The notes: generated by a model not told the origin, from the letters alone. A stretch of 64,000 nucleotides of DNA from JAWXBR01 sp034440235 (GCA_034440235.1 JAWXBR010000011.1:81696-145695), one strand, 5' to 3'. Shown: positions 8,889-18,368, counted from the stretch's first letter. Made by a program: numbers and translations.

Positions 8889-10241
8889 TCAGAGCTCCGT
8901 TAACGTTCCGAGAGTTGCGTCTACAACAGTGCGGGCTTCGAGGTACGTATAGATTGCAGTTACGCGATTAATGCGCGCCGTTACGAGTTGGTTGTTAGCT
9001 GCTTGAACGTCGAGTAGTGTTGCACTGCCCACATTAAATCGTTCTTGCGTGGCTTCAGCGTTTATCTGTGCAGTCTTTAGCGCATACTGCGCGATTTCGG
9101 TTCCACGTTCAGCGTACTCGAGCTGCACGTATGCGGTGCGCATGTCACGACGCAGTTGCTGCTTCAGTCGCTCTACGTCGACGAGTGCTTGCGTGCGATT
9201 AAGGATTTGATTTTCGATTGCAAGGTTTGTGCGAAACTGATCGAACAAGGGAATGTTGAGGTTCAGGCCAGCATAAATGCGGCCTCGTGTATCGAAATCG
9301 CGTACCTCGACATTATTCCATGCGTATGCGACCGTGCCAGACAGTCTTGGATAGTAGGCACTACGTGCAGCACGTATAGACGCTTCTGTAGATTTCACGC
9401 GCAAATCGGCTGAGCGTAGGTCAGGCCTTACGTCGAATGCGCGCACGAGTGCTTGTTCTTCTGTGCCGATGCGTTGACGATAAAGGTCGATTTCTGCTGT
9501 CGTCACCGATGATGCAACAGAACTCTCTGCAAACTCAGCATCGATGCTTGCATCTTCGCCGATGGTTGATAGCAGTTGCGACTTCGTGCGAACAACATCC
9601 ATTTGCGCCTGCAGAATGCTCACCTCCATGTTCGCAAGCTCTGTCTCTTGCGAATACTTCGCTGTAATTGGTGAACGTCCTGCATCGTACTGTGCGACAA
9701 CGCGTGCGAGTGTTGCCTTCGATAGATCCGCAGCTTCACGTCGTGTTTTCACAATCTGTTGCGCCTGGAGCACGGCGAAGTATTGCCTCGATACAGTCGA
9801 GACCACGTTCAAGCGTGCTGTGCGTAGATCGCGATCGGAGACGTCGACACCAAGACGCGCTTCGTCGTAATTGGCTTCTCGGCGAAAACCATCGAACAGA
9901 AGCCAATTAATTCCGGCGGACAACTGATACGAGTTTGGCTGGGGCTCACCTTCGATGAGCGTTCCGTTCACAAACACAAACTGCGACTGAAGATTTGTGA
10001 GCTGGCGTTGATACCCAGCGTTAATCTCCGCCGAAGGCAGGTAGCTGCCAAAGGCTGCTGTGAGGCCTGCAGCCGAGGCCCGAGCTCGCGCATTGGCAAG
10101 GCGAACATCGAGATTTTTCTCTAGTGCAATTCTAATGCACTCTTCTAACGTGTACAGCGTAACGGGTCCGCGTTTTTGCGCAACCATAGGCATACACAGC
10201 ACAACAAGTAAAACGAGGGGTAGGTAACGTCGCATGATCAT
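8889..10241 (-). CDS. TolC-family outer-membrane channel
   Basis: First gene of the ABC exporter operon, 450 residues. It has a signal peptide (PLVLLVVLCMPMVAQ), the entry motif LYTLEECIRIALEKNLDV, and two repeated OEP halves of long coiled helices and beta strands (SYQLSAGINWLLFDG; RIYAGLNLNIPLFDQ). The ending (LLDVQAANNQLVTARINRVTAIYTYLEA) is typical of TolC proteins. It should form the trimeric outer-membrane and periplasmic duct. The adaptor gene follows after 4 bp. Confidence 0.95.
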   Translation of the reverse strand: MIMRRYLPLVLLVVLCMPMVAQKRGPVTLYTLEECIRIALEKNLDVRLANARARASAAGLTAAFGSYLPSAEINAGYQRQLTNLQSQFVFVNGTLIEGEPQPNSYQLSAGINWLLFDGFRREANYDEARLGVDVSDRDLRTARLNVVSTVSRQYFAVLQAQQIVKTRREAADLSKATLARVVAQYDAGRSPITAKYSQETELANMEVSILQAQMDVVRTKSQLLSTIGEDASIDAEFAESSVASSVTTAEIDLYRQRIGTEEQALVRAFDVRPDLRSADLRVKSTEASIRAARSAYYPRLSGTVAYAWNNVEVRDFDTRGRIYAGLNLNIPLFDQFRTNLAIENQILNRTQALVDVERLKQQLRRDMRTAYVQLEYAERGTEIAQYALKTAQINAEATQERFNVGSATLLDVQAANNQLVTARINRVTAIYTYLEARTVVDATLGTLTEL

Positions 10242-10249
10242 CCGAAAAA

Positions 10250-11167
10250 CTAGTTGTGTCGGCGAGCTAACAGGAAACGACGTGCTGGATTCGCCGATCG
10301 CAATTCAAGCAATTGCGCATCAACTGCTGTCTTTTGGGTCGCATCACGTTTGATCCCATTCTTAGTTTCAATTTCCAACTTGTTTTCTGTTGTTGCAAAA
10401 ACATGGTACGGCACGCTCACCAGATCGTCGAACGAAAGCTTACCGTAGGCGTTGATTGTTGCATACGTCACCATGGACATCCCATCCGTAGCCACCTTGT
10501 GGCTGCCCCTTGCCGTCATCGAATACTGTAACTGACGAAATGCACGTCCGACGGTGTCCACCTTATCGAGTACTCTCCAGAGAGTGAGGTGACCAATGAC
10601 GGCTGGCGGTATGCCGTTTTCTGTCAGTTCAACCGTGTCTTCGGCTATCCAGCTCTGATTCTGTCGCCCGCAAGACTCTCCTAAAGGGGGCAGAAGAAAG
10701 GGGCTGAACGGACCTCCTGGGTGTATGGCAATGACATCTGGGAGTGTTACAGCTGCGTATGAGCGCTTGCCCACAGTGTCCATTACAAACGTCACCACAC
10801 GGTCGACCCAAGGATGTGTTGGCCGCTCGACCGTTGTATCAACGGTGCCCTGACGTTCAACCGACGACGTCATAATCTGACGAAGCCAGAATGTCGAAGT
10901 CGTTGCACTATCGCATATCACAAGTACTCTCGACTTACGAAGTTTGAGAATACGTCCCTGACCCTGCACCCATAAACTGTCGCGCGCATCGATATCATAA
11001 ACAAGTGTATCACCTGTTTCGAACTTATAGGCAAAACACAAGGTGTCCTTCCCGAGTGGGGCAGGTTGATAACCTTCTTGAAGTTGAATCTGTGCACTAA
11101 CAGGTACACAGAGGAGCAGAGCCATCCAGAGTACTGCGGTGCGTGCAATAGCCTGAGGCTGAGTCAT
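10250..11167 (-). CDS. Secreted protein of unknown function
   Basis: A 305-residue protein with a Sec signal peptide (LWMALLLCVPVSAQ) and a beta-rich mature part starting about residue 27. No enzyme motif is seen. Its layout (signal peptide, then a Y-x-F/L-x-T/P-G/A-T-T/L-Y-D motif near the mature N-terminus) resembles the exported domain fused to TypA immediately upstream, so the two may be distant paralogues. The start codon overlaps the stop of the TypA fusion in TGATG, pointing to translational coupling. It ends 8 bp before the TolC gene and may lead into the exporter operon. Confidence 0.7.
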   Translation of the reverse strand: MTQPQAIARTAVLWMALLLCVPVSAQIQLQEGYQPAPLGKDTLCFAYKFETGDTLVYDIDARDSLWVQGQGRILKLRKSRVLVICDSATTSTFWLRQIMTSSVERQGTVDTTVERPTHPWVDRVVTFVMDTVGKRSYAAVTLPDVIAIHPGGPFSPFLLPPLGESCGRQNQSWIAEDTVELTENGIPPAVIGHLTLWRVLDKVDTVGRAFRQLQYSMTARGSHKVATDGMSMVTYATINAYGKLSFDDLVSVPYHVFATTENKLEIETKNGIKRDATQKTAVDAQLLELRSANPARRFLLARRHN

Positions 11168-13884
11168 CAGGGGATACGATTGTATGTTGTACGTACTTCG
11201 GTGCGAGACGGAATGACGTTCTGCTCAGGACCCTGCAGCGTAATGCGCATGTTCATAATTGTCTTGATATCTGCAGACAATGGCATACCAGTCTGCGCAT
11301 CAACAAGGTATGTGCCTTCGAGTGTACCAGAACCCGAGAGGTCGATAGGGCTGCCGTGTTTGCGCATCTCGCCATTCAGCGACACGTCTGGTGATGCTAC
11401 GGTAAGTCGCACAAGTTTACGGTTGTTTGAGTCGAGCGATTCTGCATACGTACAGTTCATGGTCAACGTTGTAATAAGAATGCCTTTTTTCAAATCGAGG
11501 TCTTGCGTATCGCGAATCTCCGATGTCCAAGTATCACCCTTCGATGTTTTACCTACGTCGTATGGCGGAAATAAGAGCCTCAAGCCATTGATAACGCCAC
11601 CACTCATGCTCGTGGTTAGCGAGCCTGAGTTGGTACTTGCATCGTCGTAAAGACGTTCTGTTCCCAGTATGGCGCCCGTCGACGTCATTGTAAGCCTGTC
11701 CTTTGTTGAGATGAGGTCGGTCGTAGGAATGGCATTGGTTTCGATCATAGCCTCGTCAACACCATTCGAAGACATGTGCATATAAGCAGTGTCGTACGAA
11801 ACGTCAAGCGTATACTGCTTAAGCACAGCTTCTTTTACCTTGACATGTGTGATAGTTCTGAAGTTGGATGTTGTCGCAATCTCTTTGTTCATCGCCGTTA
11901 TCTTCTGCATCACACGAGTGTTTGTTGCATAGTCATACGTCGTGGCGGGCTTCAGTCGGTACTGAAGTTGTCCGTGGGCTGACATCGACACAACGGCCAT
12001 TAAAAAAGGCACAAGCAGAGCAATGATTGTACGAACGGGTGACGCATCTGCGGCTTCACGTTTTTTGGCGCGCTGACGCATTGTCGAGTCGAGAATTTTT
12101 TTGCGTAAACGAATATTGAGCGGTGTGACTTCGAGCAGTTCATCGTCTTCGAGGAACTCTATGCTTTGTTCGAGCGACAACTGACGTGGTGTATCGAGTT
12201 TTACAATACCGTCAGACCCCGAAGCACGCATGTTTGTGAGCGCCTTCATCCTGCAAGCATTTACGCTCAGATCGTCCTCGCGCGCATTTTCACCGATAAT
12301 CATGCCTTCATAGATAGCAATGCCGGGTCCGACAAACAACGAGCCCCGCTCCTGCACCATTTCAAGTGCGTACGGTGTCGACGTGCCGGTTTCCATAGAC
12401 ACAAGAGCGCCCTTGGCGCGACCACCGATTGGACCCTTGTATTTTTCCCATGCGTGGAATGTGTGGTGCAGGACACCCGTACCGCGCGTTGATGTAAGGA
12501 ACTCTGTACGGAAACCAATGAGACCACGAGCAGGGACAAGGAATTCGCAACGGATGACGTCGAGCGATGGGTTCATCGCAGTCATTTCGCCCTTGCGCTT
12601 CCCAAGGTTCTCAATAACGGTACCAACATTGGCCTCGGGCACGTCGATGGTAACGTGTTCGATAGGCTCGAGCAGTTTGCCATCAGCATCGCGACGGAAG
12701 AGAACTTCCGGACGTGATACAGCGAACTCAAAACCTTCACGACGCATGGTTTCAATAAGAATAGCAAGCTGCAACTCGCCACGTCCAGAGACCTTGAACA
12801 CGTCTGCAGAATCGGTGTCCTCTACGCGCAGCGATACGTTCATGCGTAGCTCGCGATAGAGGCGCTCACGAAGCTTTGGTGTCGTAACAAACTTGCCTTC
12901 ACGTCCAGCCAGCGGCGAAGTATTCACAAGGAAGTACATCGCAATCGTAGGCTCTTCGATATCTACGTACATCAACGGTTCGGTGATGGACGTGTCGCAG
13001 ATCGTTTCGCCGATGTACACGTTTTCAAATCCAGAAAGGGCAATGATGTCGCCCGCCCCTGCCTGTGGTGTCTCGATGCGTGCAATGCCTTCGTACACAT
13101 ACATCTTTGTAACGCGAGCCGTTTCGCGCTTCCCGTCCGGCTTAATCAGAGCAACGTTGTCGCCAACCTTGAGCTGTCCGGTCTGAATGCGGCCAACAGC
13201 AATACGACCAACGTAATCGCTCCACTCCAACGCGCTAATCACCATCGCAAACGGAGCATCATCGTCCACCGTCGGTGGAGGTATAAATTTCATTACTGCA
13301 TCGAGCAAGGGCTCGAGTGTTTCGGAAGGGTCGTCAAGGGTCTTCTTTGCAATGCCGAGTTTTCCGATTGCATAGATAATCGGAAAGTCGAGCTGCTCGT
13401 ACGTTGCACCGAGACCGATAAACAATTCCATGATTTCGTCGAGCACTTCTGCCGGACGTGCATCGCTACGATCGATCTTGTTAATCACCACAATTGGTGC
13501 AAGCCCCATCTCCAGCGCCTTACGCAACACAAAGCGTGTTTGAGGCAACGGACCTTCGGCGGCGTCGACCAACAGCAATACCCCGTCGACCATCGAGAGC
13601 ACCCGCTCTACCTCGCCACCAAAGTCAGAGTGACCAGGTGTGTCGAGGATGTTGATCTTAGTGTCGCGCCAATGAACGGAAGCGTTCTTGGCCATGATCG
13701 TAATGCCTTTTTCTCTTTCGAGATCGTTCGAATCCATCACACGTTCGGCAACAACTTGGTTGTCGCGGAACGTTCCACTTTGGCGCAGCATGTGATCTAC
13801 AAGCGTTGTTTTGCCGTGATCCACATGCGCAATGATTGCAATGTTTCGGATGTCAGTTCTTGTTCTGGATGCCATAGCCGACAA
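11167..13884 (-). CDS. typA: TypA/BipA ribosome-associated GTPase fused to an exported domain
   Basis: Residues 1 to about 612 are a complete TypA: G1 AHVDHGKTTL, G3 DTPGHSDFGGEV, G4 NKIDR, domains II and III, and the C-terminal domain with RGLIGFRTEFLT, ending in NIRLRKKILDS as in normal TypA. The frame then continues without a stop through RQRAKKREA, a hydrophobic core with a signal-peptidase-like end (residues about 618-639, ending SMSAHGQ), and about 265 residues of beta-rich sequence. TypA is normally about 610 residues and cytosolic. Either this is a real polyprotein or membrane-tethered TypA, or a stop was lost by mutation or assembly error. An internal ATG at 12081 (Met602) could give the exported part alone but has no Shine-Dalgarno sequence. 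Confidence 0.9.
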   Translation of the reverse strand: MSAMASRTRTDIRNIAIIAHVDHGKTTLVDHMLRQSGTFRDNQVVAERVMDSNDLEREKGITIMAKNASVHWRDTKINILDTPGHSDFGGEVERVLSMVDGVLLLVDAAEGPLPQTRFVLRKALEMGLAPIVVINKIDRSDARPAEVLDEIMELFIGLGATYEQLDFPIIYAIGKLGIAKKTLDDPSETLEPLLDAVMKFIPPPTVDDDAPFAMVISALEWSDYVGRIAVGRIQTGQLKVGDNVALIKPDGKRETARVTKMYVYEGIARIETPQAGAGDIIALSGFENVYIGETICDTSITEPLMYVDIEEPTIAMYFLVNTSPLAGREGKFVTTPKLRERLYRELRMNVSLRVEDTDSADVFKVSGRGELQLAILIETMRREGFEFAVSRPEVLFRRDADGKLLEPIEHVTIDVPEANVGTVIENLGKRKGEMTAMNPSLDVIRCEFLVPARGLIGFRTEFLTSTRGTGVLHHTFHAWEKYKGPIGGRAKGALVSMETGTSTPYALEMVQERGSLFVGPGIAIYEGMIIGENAREDDLSVNACRMKALTNMRASGSDGIVKLDTPRQLSLEQSIEFLEDDELLEVTPLNIRLRKKILDSTMRQRAKKREAADASPVRTIIALLVPFLMAVVSMSAHGQLQYRLKPATTYDYATNTRVMQKITAMNKEIATTSNFRTITHVKVKEAVLKQYTLDVSYDTAYMHMSSNGVDEAMIETNAIPTTDLISTKDRLTMTSTGAILGTERLYDDASTNSGSLTTSMSGGVINGLRLLFPPYDVGKTSKGDTWTSEIRDTQDLDLKKGILITTLTMNCTYAESLDSNNRKLVRLTVASPDVSLNGEMRKHGSPIDLSGSGTLEGTYLVDAQTGMPLSADIKTIMNMRITLQGPEQNVIPSRTEVRTTYNRIP

Positions 13885-13982
13885 AGATACGGAAGCGGCG
13901 CCGGAGGGGGTGCTGGAGGACTCGAATTGTTAGTATATTCATGCTCTAGCATTCATTGTTACCATACTATTACGGAGGTCGC

Positions 13983-14531
13983 ATGAGACTCTGGTCTAAA
14001 TACTCCTTGATTGCCCTTTTAACGGTAATCAGCTCTAGCGCAGGTATTGCAGGCGAGTGGCACGCAAGTGTCACAGGTAAATCTCAGGGGAAGTTTCCTG
14101 GTGCTGCAAAAGGATCGCCCCACGCAGGAAAAATTCCTGTACTCACTTTCGATTATGAACTCAAGGCGCCCCGTGATATTGCTACTGGTCAAACTACAGG
14201 CAAGCGTCAGCATAAGCCAATCCGTATCATCAAGGAATGGGATGCTACAACGCCAATGTTTCTAACTGGTATTGTGAACGGTGAGACCTTGACCGAGGTT
14301 GTTCTGGAGTACTGGGAAGAGGATGATTCTGGTGAAAAGGTTATGACGTTCAAAATCACATTAACCGACTGTCTAGTAACGACCGCTGCACAAGGAGATC
14401 CTGTTCATGGTGTCGATGTAAAACTCGGCGCCAAGATGCAGGAGATCATTGAAATGACATACAGCACATTAGATTTCGAGCACTTGCAATCAAAGAAGAC
14501 AATTCGTGACGCATGGCCTACGGGAAGGTGA
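13983..14531 (+). CDS. Hcp-like protein with a Sec signal peptide
   Basis: The ATG at 13983 is preceded by GGAGG at good distance, giving 182 residues. Residues 1 to about 24 are a clear signal peptide (LIALLTVISSSAGIAG). The mature part has the Hcp (type VI tube, DUF796) pattern: GKSQGKFPGAAKG, IPVLTFDYELKAPRD, then TTGKRQHKPIRIIKEWDATT, the most characteristic segment. Ordinary Hcp proteins are cytosolic and lack signal peptides, and no other T6SS gene is present, so this is probably a secreted ring- or tube-forming relative. The next gene is a tail-collar protein 4 bp downstream, which strengthens the tail-like theme. Confidence 0.85.
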   Translation: MRLWSKYSLIALLTVISSSAGIAGEWHASVTGKSQGKFPGAAKGSPHAGKIPVLTFDYELKAPRDIATGQTTGKRQHKPIRIIKEWDATTPMFLTGIVNGETLTEVVLEYWEEDDSGEKVMTFKITLTDCLVTTAAQGDPVHGVDVKLGAKMQEIIEMTYSTLDFEHLQSKKTIRDAWPTGR

Positions 14532-14535
14532 TATC

Positions 14536-15306
14536 ATGAAAACACTTCTGACAAAACTCGTTGCAGTCGCTTTCGTCTTAATTGTTTCGATTCCTGCTGC
14601 GGCCCAAGACTCGCTTGATGTGATTGTTCTGCAAGGTGTCTTAATGACTGCCAATGGTACGCCACGTCCCGATGGCAATTACTCAATCTCAGTCAGCCTG
14701 TTTGACGTACCAAACGGCGGATCGCCGATTAGTACGGTCACGAACGTTTCCGTCAAACAAGAGTTCGGCGCCTTTGCGGCCGAACTAAGCAGAGCTATTG
14801 TGTGGCCGCATATGCATCAACTAGGCAAGAGAACAATCGATCCGAAAATGTCTCTATGGTGGAGTGTCTCAATTGACGGCGCAGAACTGAAGCCGCGATT
14901 GCGCATTGCAGCTGTACCGTTGGCATCAACGGCCCGCTACGCCGAAAAAAGTGCTGGTGAGATTCCAGTTGGTAGCATCATACCTTTCGCGGGTGATACA
15001 TCAGCTATGCCGAGCGGATGGCTAGTGTGCGATGGAAATCTTGTGAGCGCTGTTGAGTATCCGAGTCTCGCCATGGTCATCGGAACTCGCTATAATGACG
15101 ATGGTGGCGAAGCCGCAGAGATGTTTCGGCTGCCCGATTTACGTGGAATGGTTGTAGTCGGAATGGGCACAAATAGACTAGGTGATCCGGTTGTTCTCGA
15201 TGCGCCTAGTTTACCCGCTCAAGGTAATGCGAGCAGAGCAAGCCAGCGCAACGTAAATGCTGGGCTTCCTCAGATCGAATTGCTCTACATCATTCGTGCG
15301 TGGTAA
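14536..15306 (+). CDS. Secreted phage tail-collar domain protein
   Basis: Start ATG 14536 follows the Shine-Dalgarno sequence GGAAGGTG; 256 residues. Signal peptide VAVAFVLIVSIPAAAQ, then a beta-rich N-terminal domain (VSLFDVPNGGSPISTV) of the type found before tail-fibre modules in FCB secreted proteins. From about residue 155 comes a tail-collar domain with PVGSIIPFAGDTSAMPSGWL, CDGNLVSAVEYPSLAMVIG and FRLPDLRGMVVVG. Collar domains form trimeric tips in phage fibres; here the protein is exported and probably surface-associated. It is the middle gene of a three-gene operon. Confidence 0.85.
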   Translation: MKTLLTKLVAVAFVLIVSIPAAAQDSLDVIVLQGVLMTANGTPRPDGNYSISVSLFDVPNGGSPISTVTNVSVKQEFGAFAAELSRAIVWPHMHQLGKRTIDPKMSLWWSVSIDGAELKPRLRIAAVPLASTARYAEKSAGEIPVGSIIPFAGDTSAMPSGWLVCDGNLVSAVEYPSLAMVIGTRYNDDGGEAAEMFRLPDLRGMVVVGMGTNRLGDPVVLDAPSLPAQGNASRASQRNVNAGLPQIELLYIIRAW

Positions 15307-15308
15307 AC

Positions 15309-15794
15309 ATGCGTTACCTACTGCTCCTACTCCTGGTTACAAGCACATCCGTTTCCGTTTGCGCTCAATCTGCGGCGAGGCTCGGTCACGCATCTACAGA
15401 TTCGCTCATGGCAGCGGGCGAAATGCGTGCGCGCATCGTAGTCAGTGGCTCCGTGACTGGGCTGCGAACAAGTGAGTCGACAGCCTGGTTTGGCTTTCTT
15501 CCTCTCGGTGGCTTTACGCCTGCTTCGGTATTCGAAGAAGCGTTGTCGTTGCAACTCCATGCAACTCCTACTCCAGCCACCGATGTGTTGCGAATTACGC
15601 TGCCCACAGTGTTGCAAAGTCAGTCTACCAGATGGCGGCTTCTCGATGTAAAAGGACTCGAAGTGCTACGGTCAGATGCGCTGATTACAAACGATTTTAC
15701 GATCGATGTTACTGCGTTGGCAACTGGAACGTACAGTTTGGTCGTTGAATGTCGTGGATTGCGAGCATTCGCACGAGTGGTCGTGCTTCACTAG
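15309..15794 (+). CDS. Small secreted protein with T9SS-type C-terminal domain
   Basis: A 161-residue protein. Signal peptide LLLLLLVTSTSVSVCAQ, a short mature part, then from about residue 80 a domain like the T9SS type A sorting signal: LHATPTPATDVLRITL, WRLLDVKGLEVLR, and FTIDVTALATGTYSLVVE ending in ARVVVLH. Such domains direct outer-membrane translocation and surface attachment. ATG 15309 was preferred over the GTG at 15300 inside the previous gene because it starts directly at the signal peptide. Probable cargo co-expressed with the Hcp-like and collar proteins. Confidence 0.8.
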   Translation: MRYLLLLLLVTSTSVSVCAQSAARLGHASTDSLMAAGEMRARIVVSGSVTGLRTSESTAWFGFLPLGGFTPASVFEEALSLQLHATPTPATDVLRITLPTVLQSQSTRWRLLDVKGLEVLRSDALITNDFTIDVTALATGTYSLVVECRGLRAFARVVVLH

Positions 15795-15823
15795 CGGTTC
15801 TCGTCATTCGTTAACAGAATTTA

Positions 15824-17773
15824 CTATCGGTATAGCGCGTCCTCTCGAACGCTTATCCCGATCTGACTCAGCAGCACAGGGTTGCAACGGCGTACCCAGT
15901 CGCCGTGCAGCTCTGTGGCTATGGTGTCCTTGCTGCTCAAACTAATCTGAAGCAGTGCAAAGTGACTTCGTATGTCGCACGGATCGATCGCAATGGCCCT
16001 CGAGTAATTCGCAATCGCGGTGTCGATGTTCTTTCGAGCCATTGCGATGTCGGCAATAAACTGGTAGGGCTGAGCAATATTCGTTGGACCGTCAGCAGCC
16101 ATGGTTCTGAACATTTCTTCGGCTTTGCCCTGCGTCGCAGATGCATCAACCAACGTCAATGCCTTTGGATACGTTAGAAGCGCCTGTATCTGCAACGCCG
16201 TTAGACTGGTGCGCTGCTGAGGCGAACGCTTTAACACCGCATCGGGTTTACGCCTGAACATCGATTGCAGATTGTTCGTGCCTGACAGGTTGTAGTAAAA
16301 CACGTAGTAATCGACATACATCTGCCGTGCCCACAATGCACGCTCGGCAAAAGCACTTGGTTTTATTCCGGTCGAAAACACGATAAAGTCAGGTTTGCGC
16401 GAGAGCACATAGTCTGCATTGTATTTGCGCTCTTTCCACGTCACACTTGAATCGTTACTTACTTCTGGAATGGAAAGGGGCTGCGTTGCTATTGTTCTGT
16501 CCGTTAGCCCAAGCATGTCAACTACCGTCTGCTTCGAAAAATACTTCAGTGCCCCAATGGTTGTTGCGGCGATGGTATACGTTCGTTCATTGAGCGCTGC
16601 ACTTCGCTTCAGCCATTCGCCAGTGCGTTTCATTTTAGAAACGAGCTCCTGCTCGAATTTCGAAGTCGTTGCAATTGCATCTCGCTCTGTAGTGAACGCA
16701 AATGCGCAAGTCACGATAGTAAACAAAGCAACAAAGAGCATGCGCTGTCTGAGAACAAGGTAACTGCCCACGGGCAGCAACACTGACAGAATAAGCTGCA
16801 CTGGAATCAAGAAGCGTTGATGACGCAATACGTCGCCACCTAACACTACAACAGCACACGTCCATAACGCAGCAAGCAACACCACCAGCAGCACCTCGCG
16901 ATTGCGCACATACCATGCAGCGGCAACAATCGGCACAAATGCAACGCCCCAGAGCCACACGTTTGTGATGTGTGAGGCGAGGTATTCGAGTCCGGACCCA
17001 ATCTGATCGTAAACAAATCCGGTTTTCGCAGCGAAGGTGTTTGGGAGCAGGGCGTCGTACGAAAACCATCGCCAAGCAGTTAGAGCGAGCAACGTGCCCC
17101 CTAACAACGCCCCTTGCAGGAGAAGCTGTCGGGTAAGGGTCGTACGAGAAAGGGGCTGTTCGTCTACTGAATCTTTGTTGCGGAGTGTGACGAGCAGACG
17201 GGCTGCGAATAAGATGCCAACGACGAGCATGGCTTCTGGACGTGTGAGAAGCAAGAGCATGCCAAGTGCAACCCACCTGTACGATTGTGGTGCAACAAGG
17301 AAGGCTTCGAGTGTGAGTGCTACGAGGAGCCAGAAGAACGGCGCTTCCATGGCAGAGGCAGACCAGTACTGCACTGCCGCAGTCGAAGCGAAGAAGAGTG
17401 GGGCGAGGAGAGCGAGCCAGGGGACAACGGTTTCGGCGGTGCCTGCGTGACGCAGCATGCGTTGCGCGATGCGAAAGAGTGGTACCAGCGTGAGCATGGT
17501 GCACGCTATTCCGACTATCTGAAGCGCTGTTGCGACGTCGCGAATGCCAATCGAAATTAGTAGTGCTGAGAGCAGCGTCCATGTCAGCGATGTAAAACCT
17601 TCGACATGTTCACCGATGTTGAACACCAGACCGTGTCCGTCGACCAGGTTGCGTGCATACGTAAGCGTGATGTACGCATCGTCCTGCACAAAACGCATCG
17701 ACCATGCACACGCAGCGAACGCAATGCATATACAAGCAAGCACAGCATACGGAAGAGTCCGAATAAGTGTCAT
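15824..17773 (-). CDS. Integral membrane glycosyltransferase-like (GT-C type) protein with C-terminal TPR
   Basis: A 649-residue protein. The N-terminus has the GT-C type motif VQDDAYITLTYARNLVDGHG, followed by FNIGEHVEGFTSLTW and roughly ten membrane helices to about residue 370. The acidic DD pair lies at the first periplasmic loop where lipid-phosphate-sugar-dependent transferases place catalytic acids. A soluble periplasmic region follows and ends in one or two TPR-like repeats (DTAIANYSRAIAIDPCDIRS). Probably transfers a sugar from a polyprenyl-phosphate donor to an envelope acceptor; substrate unknown. It is convergent with the T9SS-type gene. Confidence 0.7.
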   Translation of the reverse strand: MTLIRTLPYAVLACICIAFAACAWSMRFVQDDAYITLTYARNLVDGHGLVFNIGEHVEGFTSLTWTLLSALLISIGIRDVATALQIVGIACTMLTLVPLFRIAQRMLRHAGTAETVVPWLALLAPLFFASTAAVQYWSASAMEAPFFWLLVALTLEAFLVAPQSYRWVALGMLLLLTRPEAMLVVGILFAARLLVTLRNKDSVDEQPLSRTTLTRQLLLQGALLGGTLLALTAWRWFSYDALLPNTFAAKTGFVYDQIGSGLEYLASHITNVWLWGVAFVPIVAAAWYVRNREVLLVVLLAALWTCAVVVLGGDVLRHQRFLIPVQLILSVLLPVGSYLVLRQRMLFVALFTIVTCAFAFTTERDAIATTSKFEQELVSKMKRTGEWLKRSAALNERTYTIAATTIGALKYFSKQTVVDMLGLTDRTIATQPLSIPEVSNDSSVTWKERKYNADYVLSRKPDFIVFSTGIKPSAFAERALWARQMYVDYYVFYYNLSGTNNLQSMFRRKPDAVLKRSPQQRTSLTALQIQALLTYPKALTLVDASATQGKAEEMFRTMAADGPTNIAQPYQFIADIAMARKNIDTAIANYSRAIAIDPCDIRSHFALLQISLSSKDTIATELHGDWVRRCNPVLLSQIGISVREDALYR

Positions 17774-17821
17774 CTAGAGAAGCGTCCGGTATCGTGCGTG
17801 ATTGGCAAATCGACTCGTCTG

Positions 17822-18337
17822 TTAGAAGAAGTTCGACTCGTCGCGCCAGCGGACGATTTTCCAGACGTCTGTAGAGGTGGGACGTTCGATACGGAGGCTG
17901 ACGCGGCCTTGTGCGCGAATAACATCAGAGGCAGAGAAAGTAATCGTGAGATTGAAGCCGCGCGAAATGTTTTGAACTAACGAGTCGCCATCGGCAACAA
18001 CAACATCGTTCCAGAGAAGTTCGAGGTTTTGCGAGGCGTTAAAGAGTCCTTGCGTAGCGTACATGTCCTCGTCGCGCCCCCACGTCACATCGAGCGGCGG
18101 TGACTTGTCGTAGTTGCGATACACAAAGGTGAACGTTCTATCAAGAAGTTTACCATACGTGAGTGTGTCCCTGAATACATACGCAAATCGAAAATTCTGA
18201 AACACACCATCGATTGTCCGCTGGTCTCCCAGAATTGGTACCGATGCATCGCGTTCGGCTTTTGCCGGTGCAAACGGATTTGTGCAGGACTGCAGTATGC
18301 AAACGAGACACGCTATCGTTAGAAGTTTGCTGAACAT
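17822..18337 (-). CDS. Lipoprotein of unknown function
   Basis: 171 residues with a lipobox ending LQSC, Cys at residue 18. The mature part ends with WKIVRWRDESNFF. The lipoprotein at 19772-20410 carries a similar terminal pattern (LWSISRWSDAKGAAD), so the two are probable paralogues. The fold may be an NTF2/SnoaL-like cone, judged only from the conserved W-x-I-x-R-W end. It lies 48 bp upstream, on the same strand, of the glycosyltransferase-like gene. Confidence 0.65.
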   Translation of the reverse strand: MFSKLLTIACLVCILQSCTNPFAPAKAERDASVPILGDQRTIDGVFQNFRFAYVFRDTLTYGKLLDRTFTFVYRNYDKSPPLDVTWGRDEDMYATQGLFNASQNLELLWNDVVVADGDSLVQNISRGFNLTITFSASDVIRAQGRVSLRIERPTSTDVWKIVRWRDESNFF

Positions 18338-18368
18338 TACTCATCGCAGTATCATTATTGCAGCAATC

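Noticed and set aside
12040..12081. Separate gene starting at ATG 12081 instead of a TypA fusion
   Set aside because: The ATG lacks a Shine-Dalgarno sequence and no stop ends TypA, so a separate gene is less likely than one frame, though not excluded.
13983..15306. Type VI secretion or prophage locus
   Set aside because: Only Hcp-like and collar domains are present, both with Sec signal peptides. No sheath, baseplate, VgrG, ATPase, capsid or integrase genes were seen.
16635..17582. 315-codon minus-strand frame inside the glycosyltransferase-like gene
   Set aside because: It is a shadow in another frame: His/Arg/Ser-rich, with no domain and no plausible signal or start, while the main frame has clear membrane helices.
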